A stretch of 23,829 nucleotides of DNA, taken from DBFJGL01 sp048394785 (GTDB lineage Bacteria; Bacillota; Clostridia; Christensenellales; CAG-917). The stretch lies in contig DBFJGL010000077.1 of assembly GCA_048394785.1 (NCBI GenBank), positions 1-23,829 on the forward strand. Direction: 5' to 3'. Both the position numbers and the translations under genes were made by a program. A model generated the notes under the pieces. The model was not told the DNA's origin and ran no database searches. It saw nothing but the letters and a program-made list of their open reading frames with translations. This document shows, in pieces, positions 1 to 7,374 of this stretch. Position 1 is the first letter of the stretch; every line of letters starts with the position of its first letter.

Positions 1-92
1 CACCCCCAAGTGATGCTTGAAGATAATATCATTTATGCAATGCTTTGTCAATTATTTTGCGCAAATTTCTGCCAAATATCTTGCTTTGCATC

Positions 93-121
93 TTGATTTC
101 GCAGATTTTTTATTTTATACT
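93..121 (+). promoter_or_regulatory. Sigma-A-type promoter of the rubrerythrin gene
   Basis: A -35 box TTGATT (93-98) and a -10 box TATACT (116-121) are separated by 17 bases. Transcription would start near 128, giving a leader of about 24 bases that contains the SD. This also argues against the longer in-frame ORF that begins at a TTG at 17, because most of its extra N-terminus lies upstream of the predicted start of the mRNA. Confidence 0.7.
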
Positions 122-151
122 TTTATAAATTACACTTTGGAGGACATCGAT

Positions 152-676
152 ATGAATTTGAAAGGTTCCAACACCGAAAAAAACCTTATGGCGGCATTTG
201 CCGGAGAAAGTCAAGCGAGAAACAAGTATACATACTACGCGAGCAAAGCAAAAAAAGACGGTTATGAGCAGATTGCCGCAATCTTCACAGAAACCGCTGA
301 AAACGAAAAAGAACACGCAAAACTTTGGTTTAAGGAATTTCAAGGCATAGGCGGCACGTTTGAAAACCTGATTGACGCGGCGGCAGGCGAACACGAGGAA
401 TGGACAAATATGTACAACCTTATGGCAGACGAAGCCGACAAAGAAGGCTTTACCGAGATAGCGGCCAAAATGCGCGGAGTCGCGGCAATAGAGAAGGAAC
501 ACGAAGAAAGATACCTTGCCCTCGCCGCAGCGGTAAAAGAAGGACGCGTATTCAAGGCTGAATCGGGCGTCTTCTGGAAATGCCGCAACTGCGGACACAT
601 TCACTTCGGAGAGGAAGCCCCCGAACTGTGCCCCGTTTGCGCACACCCGCAAGCATACTTCGAAATCAGAAAATAA
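152..676 (+). CDS. rbr: Rubrerythrin (peroxide-reducing di-iron protein with C-terminal rubredoxin domain)
   Basis: 174-residue rubrerythrin. Family role: cytoplasmic NADH-linked peroxidase of anaerobes that reduces H2O2 to water, taking electrons through rubredoxin-type iron. Seen: an N-terminal ferritin-like four-helix domain (about residues 5-135) with the expected carboxylate and His ligands (E19, E52 with H55, E82/E83, E114 with H117), then a rubredoxin-type Fe(SCys)4 knuckle made by C144-x2-C147 and C160-x2-C163. Length is a little below the classical rubrerythrin of about 190 residues. The ATG at 152 is chosen because GGAGG lies at 139-143 and the family N-terminus begins here. It stands alone between its own promoter and a strong terminator. 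Electron partners could include the ferredoxin at 9935, but that is inference. Confidence 0.96.
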   Translation: MNLKGSNTEKNLMAAFAGESQARNKYTYYASKAKKDGYEQIAAIFTETAENEKEHAKLWFKEFQGIGGTFENLIDAAAGEHEEWTNMYNLMADEADKEGFTEIAAKMRGVAAIEKEHEERYLALAAAVKEGRVFKAESGVFWKCRNCGHIHFGEEAPELCPVCAHPQAYFEIRK

Positions 677-696
677 TCTCCCTACCAACTCAACAC

Positions 697-726
697 AAAA
701 AAGCAAGACCTGCGTCTTGCTTTTTT
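697..726. terminator. Bidirectional intrinsic terminator between rubrerythrin and the DUF896 gene
   Basis: A perfect 7-bp stem GCAAGAC (703-709) / GTCTTGC (714-720) with a 4-base loop is flanked by six A on the left and six T on the right. It can therefore stop transcripts from both sides: rubrerythrin (+) about 20 bases after its stop, and the ung-DUF896 unit (-) about 110 bases after its stop. Confidence 0.85.
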
Positions 727-835
727 CTTTAATGATAAACTATATTATGTGTTGTGGCTTTATTTGCGCCCGCGTTTGTTTCCTCTCGGCAAACCGCTTA
801 CCTTATTTGAAAAAACTTTGCTTTGCCGATAATAA

Positions 836-1048
836 TCATTTTTCGTCGGACTCTTTTGCGGTGAGTTTTATTTCTGTATTATTCTCGTCTACGATATATG
901 TATTGTCAAGTTGGGATTTAAGGTTGCCCACGACGCTGTCAATATATTCTCGCCGCAACCTTTTCTGTTCCGCTGCCTCATCGGGCGTCAGCCCCTCCGT
1001 CTTCGATTTGCGGTAAAGTTCGTTGATTCTTTCTATATTTAAGCTCAT
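836..1048 (-). CDS. DUF896 (YnzC-like) small protein
   Basis: 70-residue protein of the DUF896 family, short helical-hairpin proteins of Firmicutes whose biochemical function is unsettled (Bacillus YnzC/YneB-type members have been linked to the SOS-regulated cell-division locus). Seen: the family core from residue 2, with LNIERINELYRKSKTEGLT, a basic stretch KRLRREYI and the LKSQLDNTYIV segment, followed by an acidic, probably disordered tail of about 17 residues. The start is the ATG at 1048-1046, which overlaps the ung stop codon as ATGA. An AGGTG lies 5-10 bases upstream, inside ung. An earlier in-frame TTG at 1069 would add seven non-family residues and is rejected. The overlap implies translational coupling to ung, which would place both in one short transcript. 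Confidence 0.85.
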   Translation of the reverse strand: MSLNIERINELYRKSKTEGLTPDEAAEQKRLRREYIDSVVGNLKSQLDNTYIVDENNTEIKLTAKESDEK

Positions 1049-1719
1049 AACGCACCTTTTGTCGACCAATCTATGGGTTTAAGCCCGTTTTCGGTTAAAA
1101 ACGCATTCGTTTTGGAAAAGTGTCTGCACCCGAAAAATCCTGCGTACGCCGAAAGAGGCGACGGGTGGGGACATTCGAGCACAAGATGATTTTTATTGGT
1201 GATAAGTGATTTTTTGGCGCGAGCATTGCCGCCCCAAAGCAGAAAAACCACGGGCGTTTGTTTGTCGTTTATTTTGCGTATTATGCTGTCGGTCAACTCC
1301 TCCCAGCCTCTGCCGCGATGGGAGTTTGCAACCCCCTCGCGCACGGTAAGCGCGGTGTTGAGAAGCAGAACGCCCTGCTCCGCCCAATGCGTCAAACAAG
1401 GACTGGAATTGTCTATTCCGACGTCGTCCTTGATTTCTTTGAAGATGTTGACAAGCGACGGCGGCGCAGGCATATCGGGCTTGACGGAAAAACAAAGTCC
1501 GTGCGCCTGACCCCTGCCGTGATAAGGGTCCTGCCCCAAAAGCACTACTTTCACGTCTTCGTACGAAGTATATTTCAATGCGTTGAAGATGTCGTGCATA
1601 TCGGGATATATGCGACAGCTCGAATACTCCGATTTGAGAAATTCGCGCAGTTTAAGATAATTGTCGCTTGCAAAATCTTCTTTCAGTATTTCGTCCCAAC
1701 TGTTTCCTATGTGTACCAT
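1045..1719 (-). CDS. ung: Uracil-DNA glycosylase, family 1
   Basis: 224-residue family-1 uracil-DNA glycosylase, which removes uracil from DNA to start base-excision repair. Seen: the water-activating loop GQDPYH (residues 62-67, catalytic D64), the uracil-pocket segment GLCFSV (74-79), and the DNA-intercalating loop HPSPLSAY beginning at H185. Length is typical of bacterial Ung. The ATG at 1719-1717 has no SD. A perfect TATAAT lies only six bases upstream, so the mRNA is predicted to begin at the ATG itself (see findings). No better internal start with an SD is visible. The gene overlaps the DUF896 start by four bases and shares a 100-base intergenic region with the divergent small-protein gene at 1820. 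Confidence 0.97.
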   Translation of the reverse strand: MVHIGNSWDEILKEDFASDNYLKLREFLKSEYSSCRIYPDMHDIFNALKYTSYEDVKVVLLGQDPYHGRGQAHGLCFSVKPDMPAPPSLVNIFKEIKDDVGIDNSSPCLTHWAEQGVLLLNTALTVREGVANSHRGRGWEELTDSIIRKINDKQTPVVFLLWGGNARAKKSLITNKNHLVLECPHPSPLSAYAGFFGCRHFSKTNAFLTENGLKPIDWSTKGAL

Positions 1720-1725
1720 ACAAGA

Positions 1726-1753
1726 ATTATAACACGAAATTTACGCTTGGCAA
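1726..1753 (-). promoter_or_regulatory. Extended -10 promoter of ung, leaderless geometry
   Basis: Read on the minus strand: -35 TTGCCA (1753-1748), 16-base spacer, TG-T, then the consensus -10 TATAAT (1731-1726). Six bases (TCTTGT) separate the -10 from the ung ATG, so the usual start point seven bases after the -10 falls on the A of the ATG. Confidence 0.75.
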
Positions 1754-1819
1754 TGTATATTTTGCCGCCGACGGTTAATACTAAATTCAAACGGCTATGC
1801 CGATAAAAAGGAGTAATGT

Positions 1820-1957
1820 ATGGAAAAATCCAAATCTCAGAACAAAGCAACCAAGAATGCAGCTCAGACCAACAACGCCGCAAAAAGCAAGGCTCCGTCC
1901 GCGAACGCCCGTGCAAAGGCGACCAAGGGCACAAGCGACTGCTCTGATTGCAAGTAA
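1820..1957 (+). CDS. 45-residue Lys/Ala/Asn-rich protein with C-terminal CxxC
   Basis: I do not recognise a named family. The ATG at 1820 is preceded by a strong SD (AAAAGGAG, 1806-1813, 6 bases away) and the ORF ends just before a strong terminator, so it is very likely translated. Seen: a low-complexity, strongly basic chain built from Lys, Ala, Asn, Ser, Thr and Gln with no hydrophobic core, so it is probably unstructured, ending in TSDCSDCK with two cysteines in CxxC spacing. Similar tiny Lys/Asn-rich proteins with terminal cysteines are, to my recollection, common and uncharacterised in Clostridia. Possible roles are nucleic-acid or spore-DNA association or metal or redox chemistry at the CxxC; both are guesses. 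It is a monocistronic unit, divergent from ung. Confidence 0.75.
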   Translation: MEKSKSQNKATKNAAQTNNAAKSKAPSANARAKATKGTSDCSDCK

Positions 1958-1975
1958 AAGACGAAGATTAAAAGT

Positions 1976-2009
1976 AAAATTCGGGACGTCAAACGTCCCG
2001 AATTTTATT
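1976..2009. terminator. Strong bidirectional terminator after the small CxxC protein gene
   Basis: A perfect 14-bp inverted repeat, AAAATTCGGGACGT (1976-1989) and ACGTCCCGAATTTT (1993-2006), has a 3-base loop. The A-rich left and T-rich right flanks are part of the repeat. It lies 19 bases after the small ORF and could also catch minus-strand transcripts that run past the M28 gene. Confidence 0.88.
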
Positions 2010-2266
2010 TATACACACTCTCTTTCAAAGCACGTTACGCCGCGCCGCGCGTGTATCTCGAATGTTTTGACCGAGTATATCCGCCACATTATGCGTTTAT
2101 GCTGCGCCTGCCGTATTCGGAATACCCTGAACGGACATTGCCTCCATTGCGTCCGTCGTTTATACGTACATCTATATCGTTACAATTTATTGTATAGTTA
2201 GCTAATTATATATTCTTACTATACGGTACAACGTTGCGCAACTCCGCAAGTGCCGTCGAAAACCGC
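2010..2266. other. Intergenic region with two short palindromes and no supported gene
   Basis: Together with 1958-2009 this makes a 309-base gap. After the terminator I see no ORF with an SD and no structured RNA I can name. Two symmetric sites are visible: an 18-bp near-palindrome TATAGTTAGCTAATTATA (2193-2210, one mismatched pair) and a perfect 10-bp palindrome GTTGCGCAAC (2233-2242), the latter 25 bases downstream of the M28 stop. Their roles are unknown. Confidence 0.5.
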
Positions 2267-3520
2267 TTATTTTCTCGATTCCGCGATTTTGTCGATTGTT
2301 TTAAGAACAACTTCCATACCAGTATTGACGGTGTCGGCGTCAAACCGCGCCGCAACGTCTTTATAAGTATGATAATATTCGGTGGCGATGGGATTTTGTG
2401 CGGCAAAAGTTATGGTCCTGACGCCTGCTCTGATAAGCGGTGTGGAATCGCAGCCACCGACGGGGTTTTTGATGCAACGGGGCTTTTCTATGCCCGCTTC
2501 TTTCATTGCGTCCAACATCATATCTTCAAGTCCCTTATCGAACTTGGTGAACTGCCACGCGTCGCCGTTTATGACCTGGAAATAATCCTTATCCGCTATG
2601 GAATCCACGTTTATGTTGTACATATTATCGAGCGTACCGTCCTCTTTATGAGCCGCAATAAACGCCGTAGAACCTTTAAGTCCTGCTTCTTCGCTGCCGA
2701 AATTCATATCGATAATACGGCAATTTGCGGGTACTTTATCGGGATTTTCCGTAAAATATCTCATCACCTCGTAATTGATGGCGATGCCCGTCATATTATC
2801 CATTGCGCCGGGGGAAGCCACGCTCTTGTTCTTTGCGCACCACATAGTCACGAAATAGCAGCCGGGAGCGCAGAACACGGGCATTACTTTCATTGCGATA
2901 ATAAAGTTCGCGTTGTTGGCGATGTCGGTGGGGAAAATATAGTCGCCGTTCATCGTCTTAACCCAGATGATGAACACCGCAAGCGACGCCGCGGTCAGAA
3001 ACAGCATAGACACGACGCCGTAAACCATCTTTATGACCATTGTCTTCGGGTTCTTTGCGCTGTGCTTCCAATTCCAACTCGTATCCATATGCGCGGACAG
3101 CATTACCGTATAATCGTATTTCCCGTCGGCAGGCAGAATTTCGCCGTACACGTTGCGCGAAATCTCCTGATGGAACATAAAGTCGAACCAGCCTTTGTAA
3201 AAGACGACCTGCACCGCAAGGAACACCCAGCACGCCATACATATGGCAAACGCGAGAAAACTCGTCTGTTCGAAAAACAGCAGCAGACAGGCAACAAGTC
3301 CCGCCCAGCCGATGTAAGGAATGCCGCCAATGCTTGCTCGCGGCGCAACGATAAACTTCTCGGTTTTCGGCGCAACGCCTATCTCCGACAGCTTATCCGC
3401 CATAATGCCCGCAAGCTGTTTTTCCTCATCGGAACCGGGCAATCTCGAACCGATACCCTCGGAAATTTCGCCGACGAAAGCGTAAGCGTTGTCGGAATAC
3501 TTTTTAATGTCCTCTCTCAT
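2267..3520 (-). CDS. M28-family zinc aminopeptidase-like protein with membrane segments
   Basis: 417-residue protein with the fingerprint of M28 di-zinc exopeptidases, which remove N-terminal residues from peptides. Putative metal and catalytic residues in order: H144 and D146 (SAHMDTS), D241 (GAMDN), E277/E278 (GSEEAG, general base and zinc ligand), D306 (NVDS) and H384 (YYHTYKD). All expected ligands are present, so the site looks active. Unusually, about four hydrophobic segments (about 66-84, 86-107, 162-187 and 205-228) interrupt the soluble fold. The last two fall between the first and second metal ligands, so this should be a membrane-embedded or membrane-tethered enzyme. There is no signal peptide. 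Start: ATG after a near-perfect SD AGGAGGAAAT. It is the last gene of the leuS-serS unit, 18 bases after serS. Substrate unknown. Confidence 0.8.
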   Translation of the reverse strand: MREDIKKYSDNAYAFVGEISEGIGSRLPGSDEEKQLAGIMADKLSEIGVAPKTEKFIVAPRASIGGIPYIGWAGLVACLLLFFEQTSFLAFAICMACWVFLAVQVVFYKGWFDFMFHQEISRNVYGEILPADGKYDYTVMLSAHMDTSWNWKHSAKNPKTMVIKMVYGVVSMLFLTAASLAVFIIWVKTMNGDYIFPTDIANNANFIIAMKVMPVFCAPGCYFVTMWCAKNKSVASPGAMDNMTGIAINYEVMRYFTENPDKVPANCRIIDMNFGSEEAGLKGSTAFIAAHKEDGTLDNMYNINVDSIADKDYFQVINGDAWQFTKFDKGLEDMMLDAMKEAGIEKPRCIKNPVGGCDSTPLIRAGVRTITFAAQNPIATEYYHTYKDVAARFDADTVNTGMEVVLKTIDKIAESRK

Positions 3521-3538
3521 ATTTCCTCCTTAATACAG

Positions 3539-4819
3539 TCAGCGAATAACTTCGAGACCGCCCATATATTTTCTCAAAACCTCGGGAACGGTAACACTGC
3601 CGTCCGCATTCTGGAACTGCTCGACGATTGCCGGGATAAGGCGCGACGTCGCAAGTCCGCTGCCGTTGAGCGTGTGGACGTATTGCGGCTTGCCCGTCTT
3701 GGAGTCGCGGTAGCGGGTATTGTTTCTGCGCGCCTGATAATCGTTTGCGTTGCTTACCGAACTGCATTCCTTGTATATGCCCATAGAGGGTATCCACAGC
3801 TCCACGTCGTACGTTCTCGCCATAGACGCGGAACAGTCCTCCGCCGCAAGCTTGGACACTCTGAAATGAAGTCCCAAGCCTTCCACCAAAGCCGCCGCCT
3901 TGTCAACAAGCTCCTCGAACGCCTCCATACTATGCTCGGGGTGAGCGTATTGCACCATTTCCACCTTGTTGAACTGGTGACCGCGAATCATTCCGCGCTC
4001 CTCCGTCCTCGCGCTGCCCGCCTCTTTGCGGTAGCAAGGAGTATATGCGAAGAACTTCATAGGCAGTTTGCTCTCGTCAATGATTTCGCCGGCGTACATA
4101 TTGACAAGCGCGGTTTCTGCGGTGGGCAGCATAAAACGATTGCGCTTTCTGTCCTCGTCGACGTCGAGCCAATATACCTCGTCGCTGAACTTGGGAAACT
4201 GACCTGCGCCGAAACCGCAGGCGTAATTGAGCTGATGAGGAGGAAGGATAAACTCATAGCCGTCCTTCAAATGCTCGTCTATGAAGTAGTTGAGCAACGC
4301 CCACTCCAATCTCGCGCCCACTCCTCTGTAAATCCAAAAACCGTTGCCGCCGAGTTTGACTCCGCGCTCGTAATCGATTAAATTTAGCGAAGTGCAAAGG
4401 TCGACGTGATTTTTGATTTCAAAATCGAATTCGGGTTTTTCACCGCACATTCTCACGACTTCGTTGTTCTCTTTGCCGCCGCCGACAAGGTCGTTGTCGG
4501 GCAGGTTGGGCATACGGGAGAGTTCGTCGTTGATTTCCTCCTGCAATACGCCGAGCTCCGCGTCGTCGTCGGCAATCTTATCGCCGAGCGCGCGCATCTG
4601 CGCGAAAATTTCCTCTACGGGTTTTCCCTCTTTTTTGAGTTTGGGGATTTGCGCGGAAACCTTATTTCTCTCCGCTTTTGCCGCTTCGACCTCCGCAATT
4701 ATGGCGCGACGGCGCGCGTCCTTCTGCAATATGCCCGAAAAATCGGCTTCAAAGCCCTTTTTCGCGAGCAATGCGGCTACCTCGTCGGGGTTGCTTCTGA
4801 TTCTGTTCAAATCTAACAT
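3539..4819 (-). CDS. serS: Seryl-tRNA synthetase
   Basis: 426-residue class II synthetase that charges tRNA-Ser (and tRNA-Sec, if present) with serine in the cytoplasm. Seen: the N-terminal tRNA-binding coiled coil (about 30-100, rich in Lys/Glu/Ala heptads); the serine-site TAETAL (233-238); motif 2, YRKEAGSARTEERG with MIRGHQF (263-283); the ECSSVSNANDYQARR segment (341-355); and motif 3, NGSGLATSRLIPAIVEQ (375-391). Length is normal for the family. The ATG at 4819 is preceded by an AGAGG SD. It sits 10 bases downstream of leuS and 18 bases upstream of the M28 gene, so all three are probably one transcript. I see no separate promoter in front of it. Confidence 0.98.
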   Translation of the reverse strand: MLDLNRIRSNPDEVAALLAKKGFEADFSGILQKDARRRAIIAEVEAAKAERNKVSAQIPKLKKEGKPVEEIFAQMRALGDKIADDDAELGVLQEEINDELSRMPNLPDNDLVGGGKENNEVVRMCGEKPEFDFEIKNHVDLCTSLNLIDYERGVKLGGNGFWIYRGVGARLEWALLNYFIDEHLKDGYEFILPPHQLNYACGFGAGQFPKFSDEVYWLDVDEDRKRNRFMLPTAETALVNMYAGEIIDESKLPMKFFAYTPCYRKEAGSARTEERGMIRGHQFNKVEMVQYAHPEHSMEAFEELVDKAAALVEGLGLHFRVSKLAAEDCSASMARTYDVELWIPSMGIYKECSSVSNANDYQARRNNTRYRDSKTGKPQYVHTLNGSGLATSRLIPAIVEQFQNADGSVTVPEVLRKYMGGLEVIR

Positions 4820-4829
4820 TTTCGACCTC

Positions 4830-7247
4830 TTACAATATTACGTTCACCAATCTTCCGGGAACGACTATTATTTTCTTGGGAGTACCGCAGACGGTATCCT
4901 TCAGCGCCGCAAGCGCGGCTTCTTCTATTTGCGCTTTATCCGCGCCGCTCGGCACGAGTATGCGCGTTTTGAGTTTGGAGTTGACCTGCACCGCAAGTTC
5001 GACCTCGTCTTTTACAAGCGCTTTTTCGTCGCAGACGGGATAGTCGCGGTTGAAAACCGAATACTTTTCGCCGAGCATCTCCCAAAGTTCCTCCGCAAAG
5101 TGGGGCGCAAAGGGCGCGAGCAGAAGCACCAAGTCGCGCGCGCAGTCTTTATAGAAGACGTTTTTGCGCTCGGTTGCGTTCTCGTACGCGTAAATGGCGT
5201 TTACGTATTCCATAAGTCTTGCTATCGCCGTATTGAAACTGAAAACTTCTATATCCGCGCTAACTTGTTTTATGGTGTTATTTCTTACGAAATTAAGTTC
5301 CTTTTCCGCCTTTTCGAACGGAGCGTCGGAGAAATCTATCTCATAGCACTTTTTGACGATACGTTCTATTCTGTCAAAGAAACGGGAAATACTCTCCAAG
5401 CCCTTATCGTTCCAAGGACCGCCCTCAATATAGTTGAAGCCGAACATCAGATATACTCTGAACGCGTCCGCGCCGTACACCTGAATGAGTTCGTCGGGCG
5501 ACACGACGTTGCCCTTGGACTTGGACATCTTGTTGCCGTCCGCGCCGAGTATGGTGCCTTGATGCACGAGCGACAGGAACGGTTCGTCAAAATCGAGATA
5601 ACCCATATCCCGCAACGCCTTTGTAAAGAAACGAGCGTAAAGAAGATGCATACACGCGTGTTCCGCGCCGCCGATGTACTTGTCAACGGGCAGCATCTTG
5701 TTTATAAGCTCGCGGTTAAAGGGTTCGTCGCTGTTCTTGCTGTCGGGATAACGCAAAAAATACCAACTCGAACACACGAAAGTATCGAGCGTATCGGGGT
5801 CGCGGCGCGCGGGACGTCCGCATATCGGACATACCGTGTTGATGAATTCGTCGCACTTTTTGAGAGGAGATTCTCCGTCGGGCGCAAAATCCACGTTATA
5901 CGGAAGCTCTACGGGCAAATCCTTTTCGGGGACGGGCACGGCTCCGCAATGTTCGCAATGTATGACGGGTATGGGCGCGCCCCAATAACGCTGACGGGAC
6001 ACAAGCCAATCGCGCAGTCTGTAATTTGTTTTCAGACTTCCCTTGCCCTGCTCCTCCAACTTCTTTATTACGGCAATCTTGCCGTCCTCGGACGTCATTC
6101 CGTCAAATTCGCCGCTGTTGACCATAACGCCGTAGCCGCAATAAGGCAATTCGTCGTTGCCGTCGGGATTATATACCACTCTTTCGATGGGCAATCCGAG
6201 TTTTTTCGCAAAATCATAGTCGCGTTCGTCGTGCGCCGCAACGCCCATTACCGCGCCCGTGCCGTAGCTTGCGATTACGTAATCGGCAACGAGTATAGGC
6301 ACTTCTCTGCCGTTCAGCGGATTGATTGCGTATGAGCCCGTGAACACGCCCGTCTTTTCGCGGGTGGAGGACATTCTGTCTATTTCCGAAGTCTTCGCGC
6401 TTTGCAGTTTATATTCTTCGACCGCCGCTCTCTGCTCCTCAGTCACCACTTCGTCGGTAAGCGGACTTTCGGGAGCGAGCACGACGTAAGTCACGCCGAA
6501 CGCCGTATCCGCTCTTGTGGTAAACACGCGGAAGGAAACGTCTTTGTCTTTGACTTTGAACTCTATCTCGCCGCCGAAGCTCTTGCCAATCCAATTTTTC
6601 TGCATCAGCTTGGTCTTCTCGGGCCAATCCAATTTATCGAGGTCGTTCAAAAGTTCGTCGGCATACTCCGTGATTTTGAAAAACCATTGCGTGAGATTTT
6701 TGCGCACGATAGCGGAGCCGCAACGCTCGCACACGCCGCCCTGAGCCTGCTCGTTGGCGAGCACGGTGTTGCAGGATGGGCACCAGTTTACGGGCGCTTC
6801 CTTGCGGTAGGCAAGCCCGCGTTTGTACAGCTGCAAAAACATCCATTGCGTCCACTTGTAATAATCGGGAGTGCAGGTTTTGATTTCATAATCCCAATCG
6901 TACGTCGCGCCTATTTTTTTGAGCTGTTCTTCCATAGTGGCGATGTTTTTAAGCGTGCTGTCCTGAGGGTGAATGCCCGTCTTTATCGCATAATTCTCGG
7001 CAGGCAATCCGAAGGCGTCGAACCCCATAGGCTGAAATACTTCAAACCCTTTCATACGCTTGTAACGCGCAAAAGTGTCGGAAGGTCCGTAATTATACCA
7101 ATGCCCCGCGTGCAGTTTCGCGCCGGACGGATACGAAAACATTTCAAGAACATAATATTTCTTGTCGGTTTTCGACGCGTCGAATTTGTAAAGTCCGGTT
7201 TCTTCCCAGATTTTACGCCATTTGCTCTCTATTTGATTGAGATTCAT
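4830..7247 (-). CDS. leuS: Leucyl-tRNA synthetase
   Basis: 805-residue class I synthetase that attaches leucine to tRNA-Leu and edits mischarged products. Seen: the HIGH-type signature HAGH (46-49) after SYPSG; zinc knuckles CPSC (156-159) with CERC (173-176) and CEHC (431-434) with CPIC (473-476); the CP1 editing domain with the Thr-rich TTRADT (243-248) and the GTGAVMGVAAHDERDYD loop (329-345) containing the conserved Asp of post-transfer editing; the KMSKS loop (573-577); and the C-terminal anticodon-binding helices and tail. Both synthetic and editing sites look intact. The ATG at 7247 follows AAGGAGA. First gene of the leuS-serS-M28 unit. The predicted leader is only about 33 bases, too short for a T-box. 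Confidence 0.98.
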   Translation of the reverse strand: MNLNQIESKWRKIWEETGLYKFDASKTDKKYYVLEMFSYPSGAKLHAGHWYNYGPSDTFARYKRMKGFEVFQPMGFDAFGLPAENYAIKTGIHPQDSTLKNIATMEEQLKKIGATYDWDYEIKTCTPDYYKWTQWMFLQLYKRGLAYRKEAPVNWCPSCNTVLANEQAQGGVCERCGSAIVRKNLTQWFFKITEYADELLNDLDKLDWPEKTKLMQKNWIGKSFGGEIEFKVKDKDVSFRVFTTRADTAFGVTYVVLAPESPLTDEVVTEEQRAAVEEYKLQSAKTSEIDRMSSTREKTGVFTGSYAINPLNGREVPILVADYVIASYGTGAVMGVAAHDERDYDFAKKLGLPIERVVYNPDGNDELPYCGYGVMVNSGEFDGMTSEDGKIAVIKKLEEQGKGSLKTNYRLRDWLVSRQRYWGAPIPVIHCEHCGAVPVPEKDLPVELPYNVDFAPDGESPLKKCDEFINTVCPICGRPARRDPDTLDTFVCSSWYFLRYPDSKNSDEPFNRELINKMLPVDKYIGGAEHACMHLLYARFFTKALRDMGYLDFDEPFLSLVHQGTILGADGNKMSKSKGNVVSPDELIQVYGADAFRVYLMFGFNYIEGGPWNDKGLESISRFFDRIERIVKKCYEIDFSDAPFEKAEKELNFVRNNTIKQVSADIEVFSFNTAIARLMEYVNAIYAYENATERKNVFYKDCARDLVLLLAPFAPHFAEELWEMLGEKYSVFNRDYPVCDEKALVKDEVELAVQVNSKLKTRILVPSGADKAQIEEAALAALKDTVCGTPKKIIVVPGRLVNVIL

Positions 7248-7286
7248 AGCATTCTCCTTAGATATATACTTAAAAAGATATGAGAT

Positions 7287-7315
7287 ATTTTAATACTAAA
7301 AAGGCATAAAGTCAA
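7287..7315 (-). promoter_or_regulatory. Sigma-A promoter of the leuS-serS-M28 operon
   Basis: On the minus strand: -35 TTGACT (7315-7310), a 17-base spacer, and -10 TAAAAT (7292-7287). The predicted start near 7280 leaves about 33 bases of leader before the leuS ATG, containing little besides the SD. Confidence 0.78.
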
Positions 7316-7324
7316 TAATTAGCG

Positions 7325-7353
7325 TTGTTAGACGCGAAAATATGTGCTATAAT
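7325..7353 (+). promoter_or_regulatory. Extended -10 promoter of tmk-holB-ricT
   Basis: -35 TTGTTA (7325-7330), a 17-base spacer ending in TG-C, and a consensus -10 TATAAT (7348-7353). Predicted start near 7360, 15 bases before the tmk ATG. Its -35 box lies only nine bases from the -35 of the divergent leuS promoter. Confidence 0.78.
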
Positions 7354-7374
7354 CGCAAAGTAAAAGAGGTATTT

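Noticed and set aside
17..151. N-terminal extension of rubrerythrin from a TTG at 17
   Set aside because: The extension runs through the predicted promoter and has no SD, and the family starts at the ATG at 152, which has GGAGG upstream.
2091..2201. 36-codon ORF with two CxxC-like motifs
   Set aside because: No SD and no promoter; composition matches random translation of the intergenic stretch.
2234..4381. 715-codon open frame on the plus strand opposite the M28 and serS genes
   Set aside because: It crosses two well-identified minus-strand genes and their junction, has no SD, and its translation resembles no protein. It stays open because the sense genes rarely use TTA, CTA and TCA codons.
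4413..6335. 640-codon open frame opposite serS and leuS
   Set aside because: Same codon-bias artefact; it lies wholly antisense to synthetase domains with intact motifs.
7248..7280. T-box riboswitch in front of leuS
   Set aside because: The promoter at 7287-7315 leaves only about 33 bases, with no specifier stem or T-box sequence.
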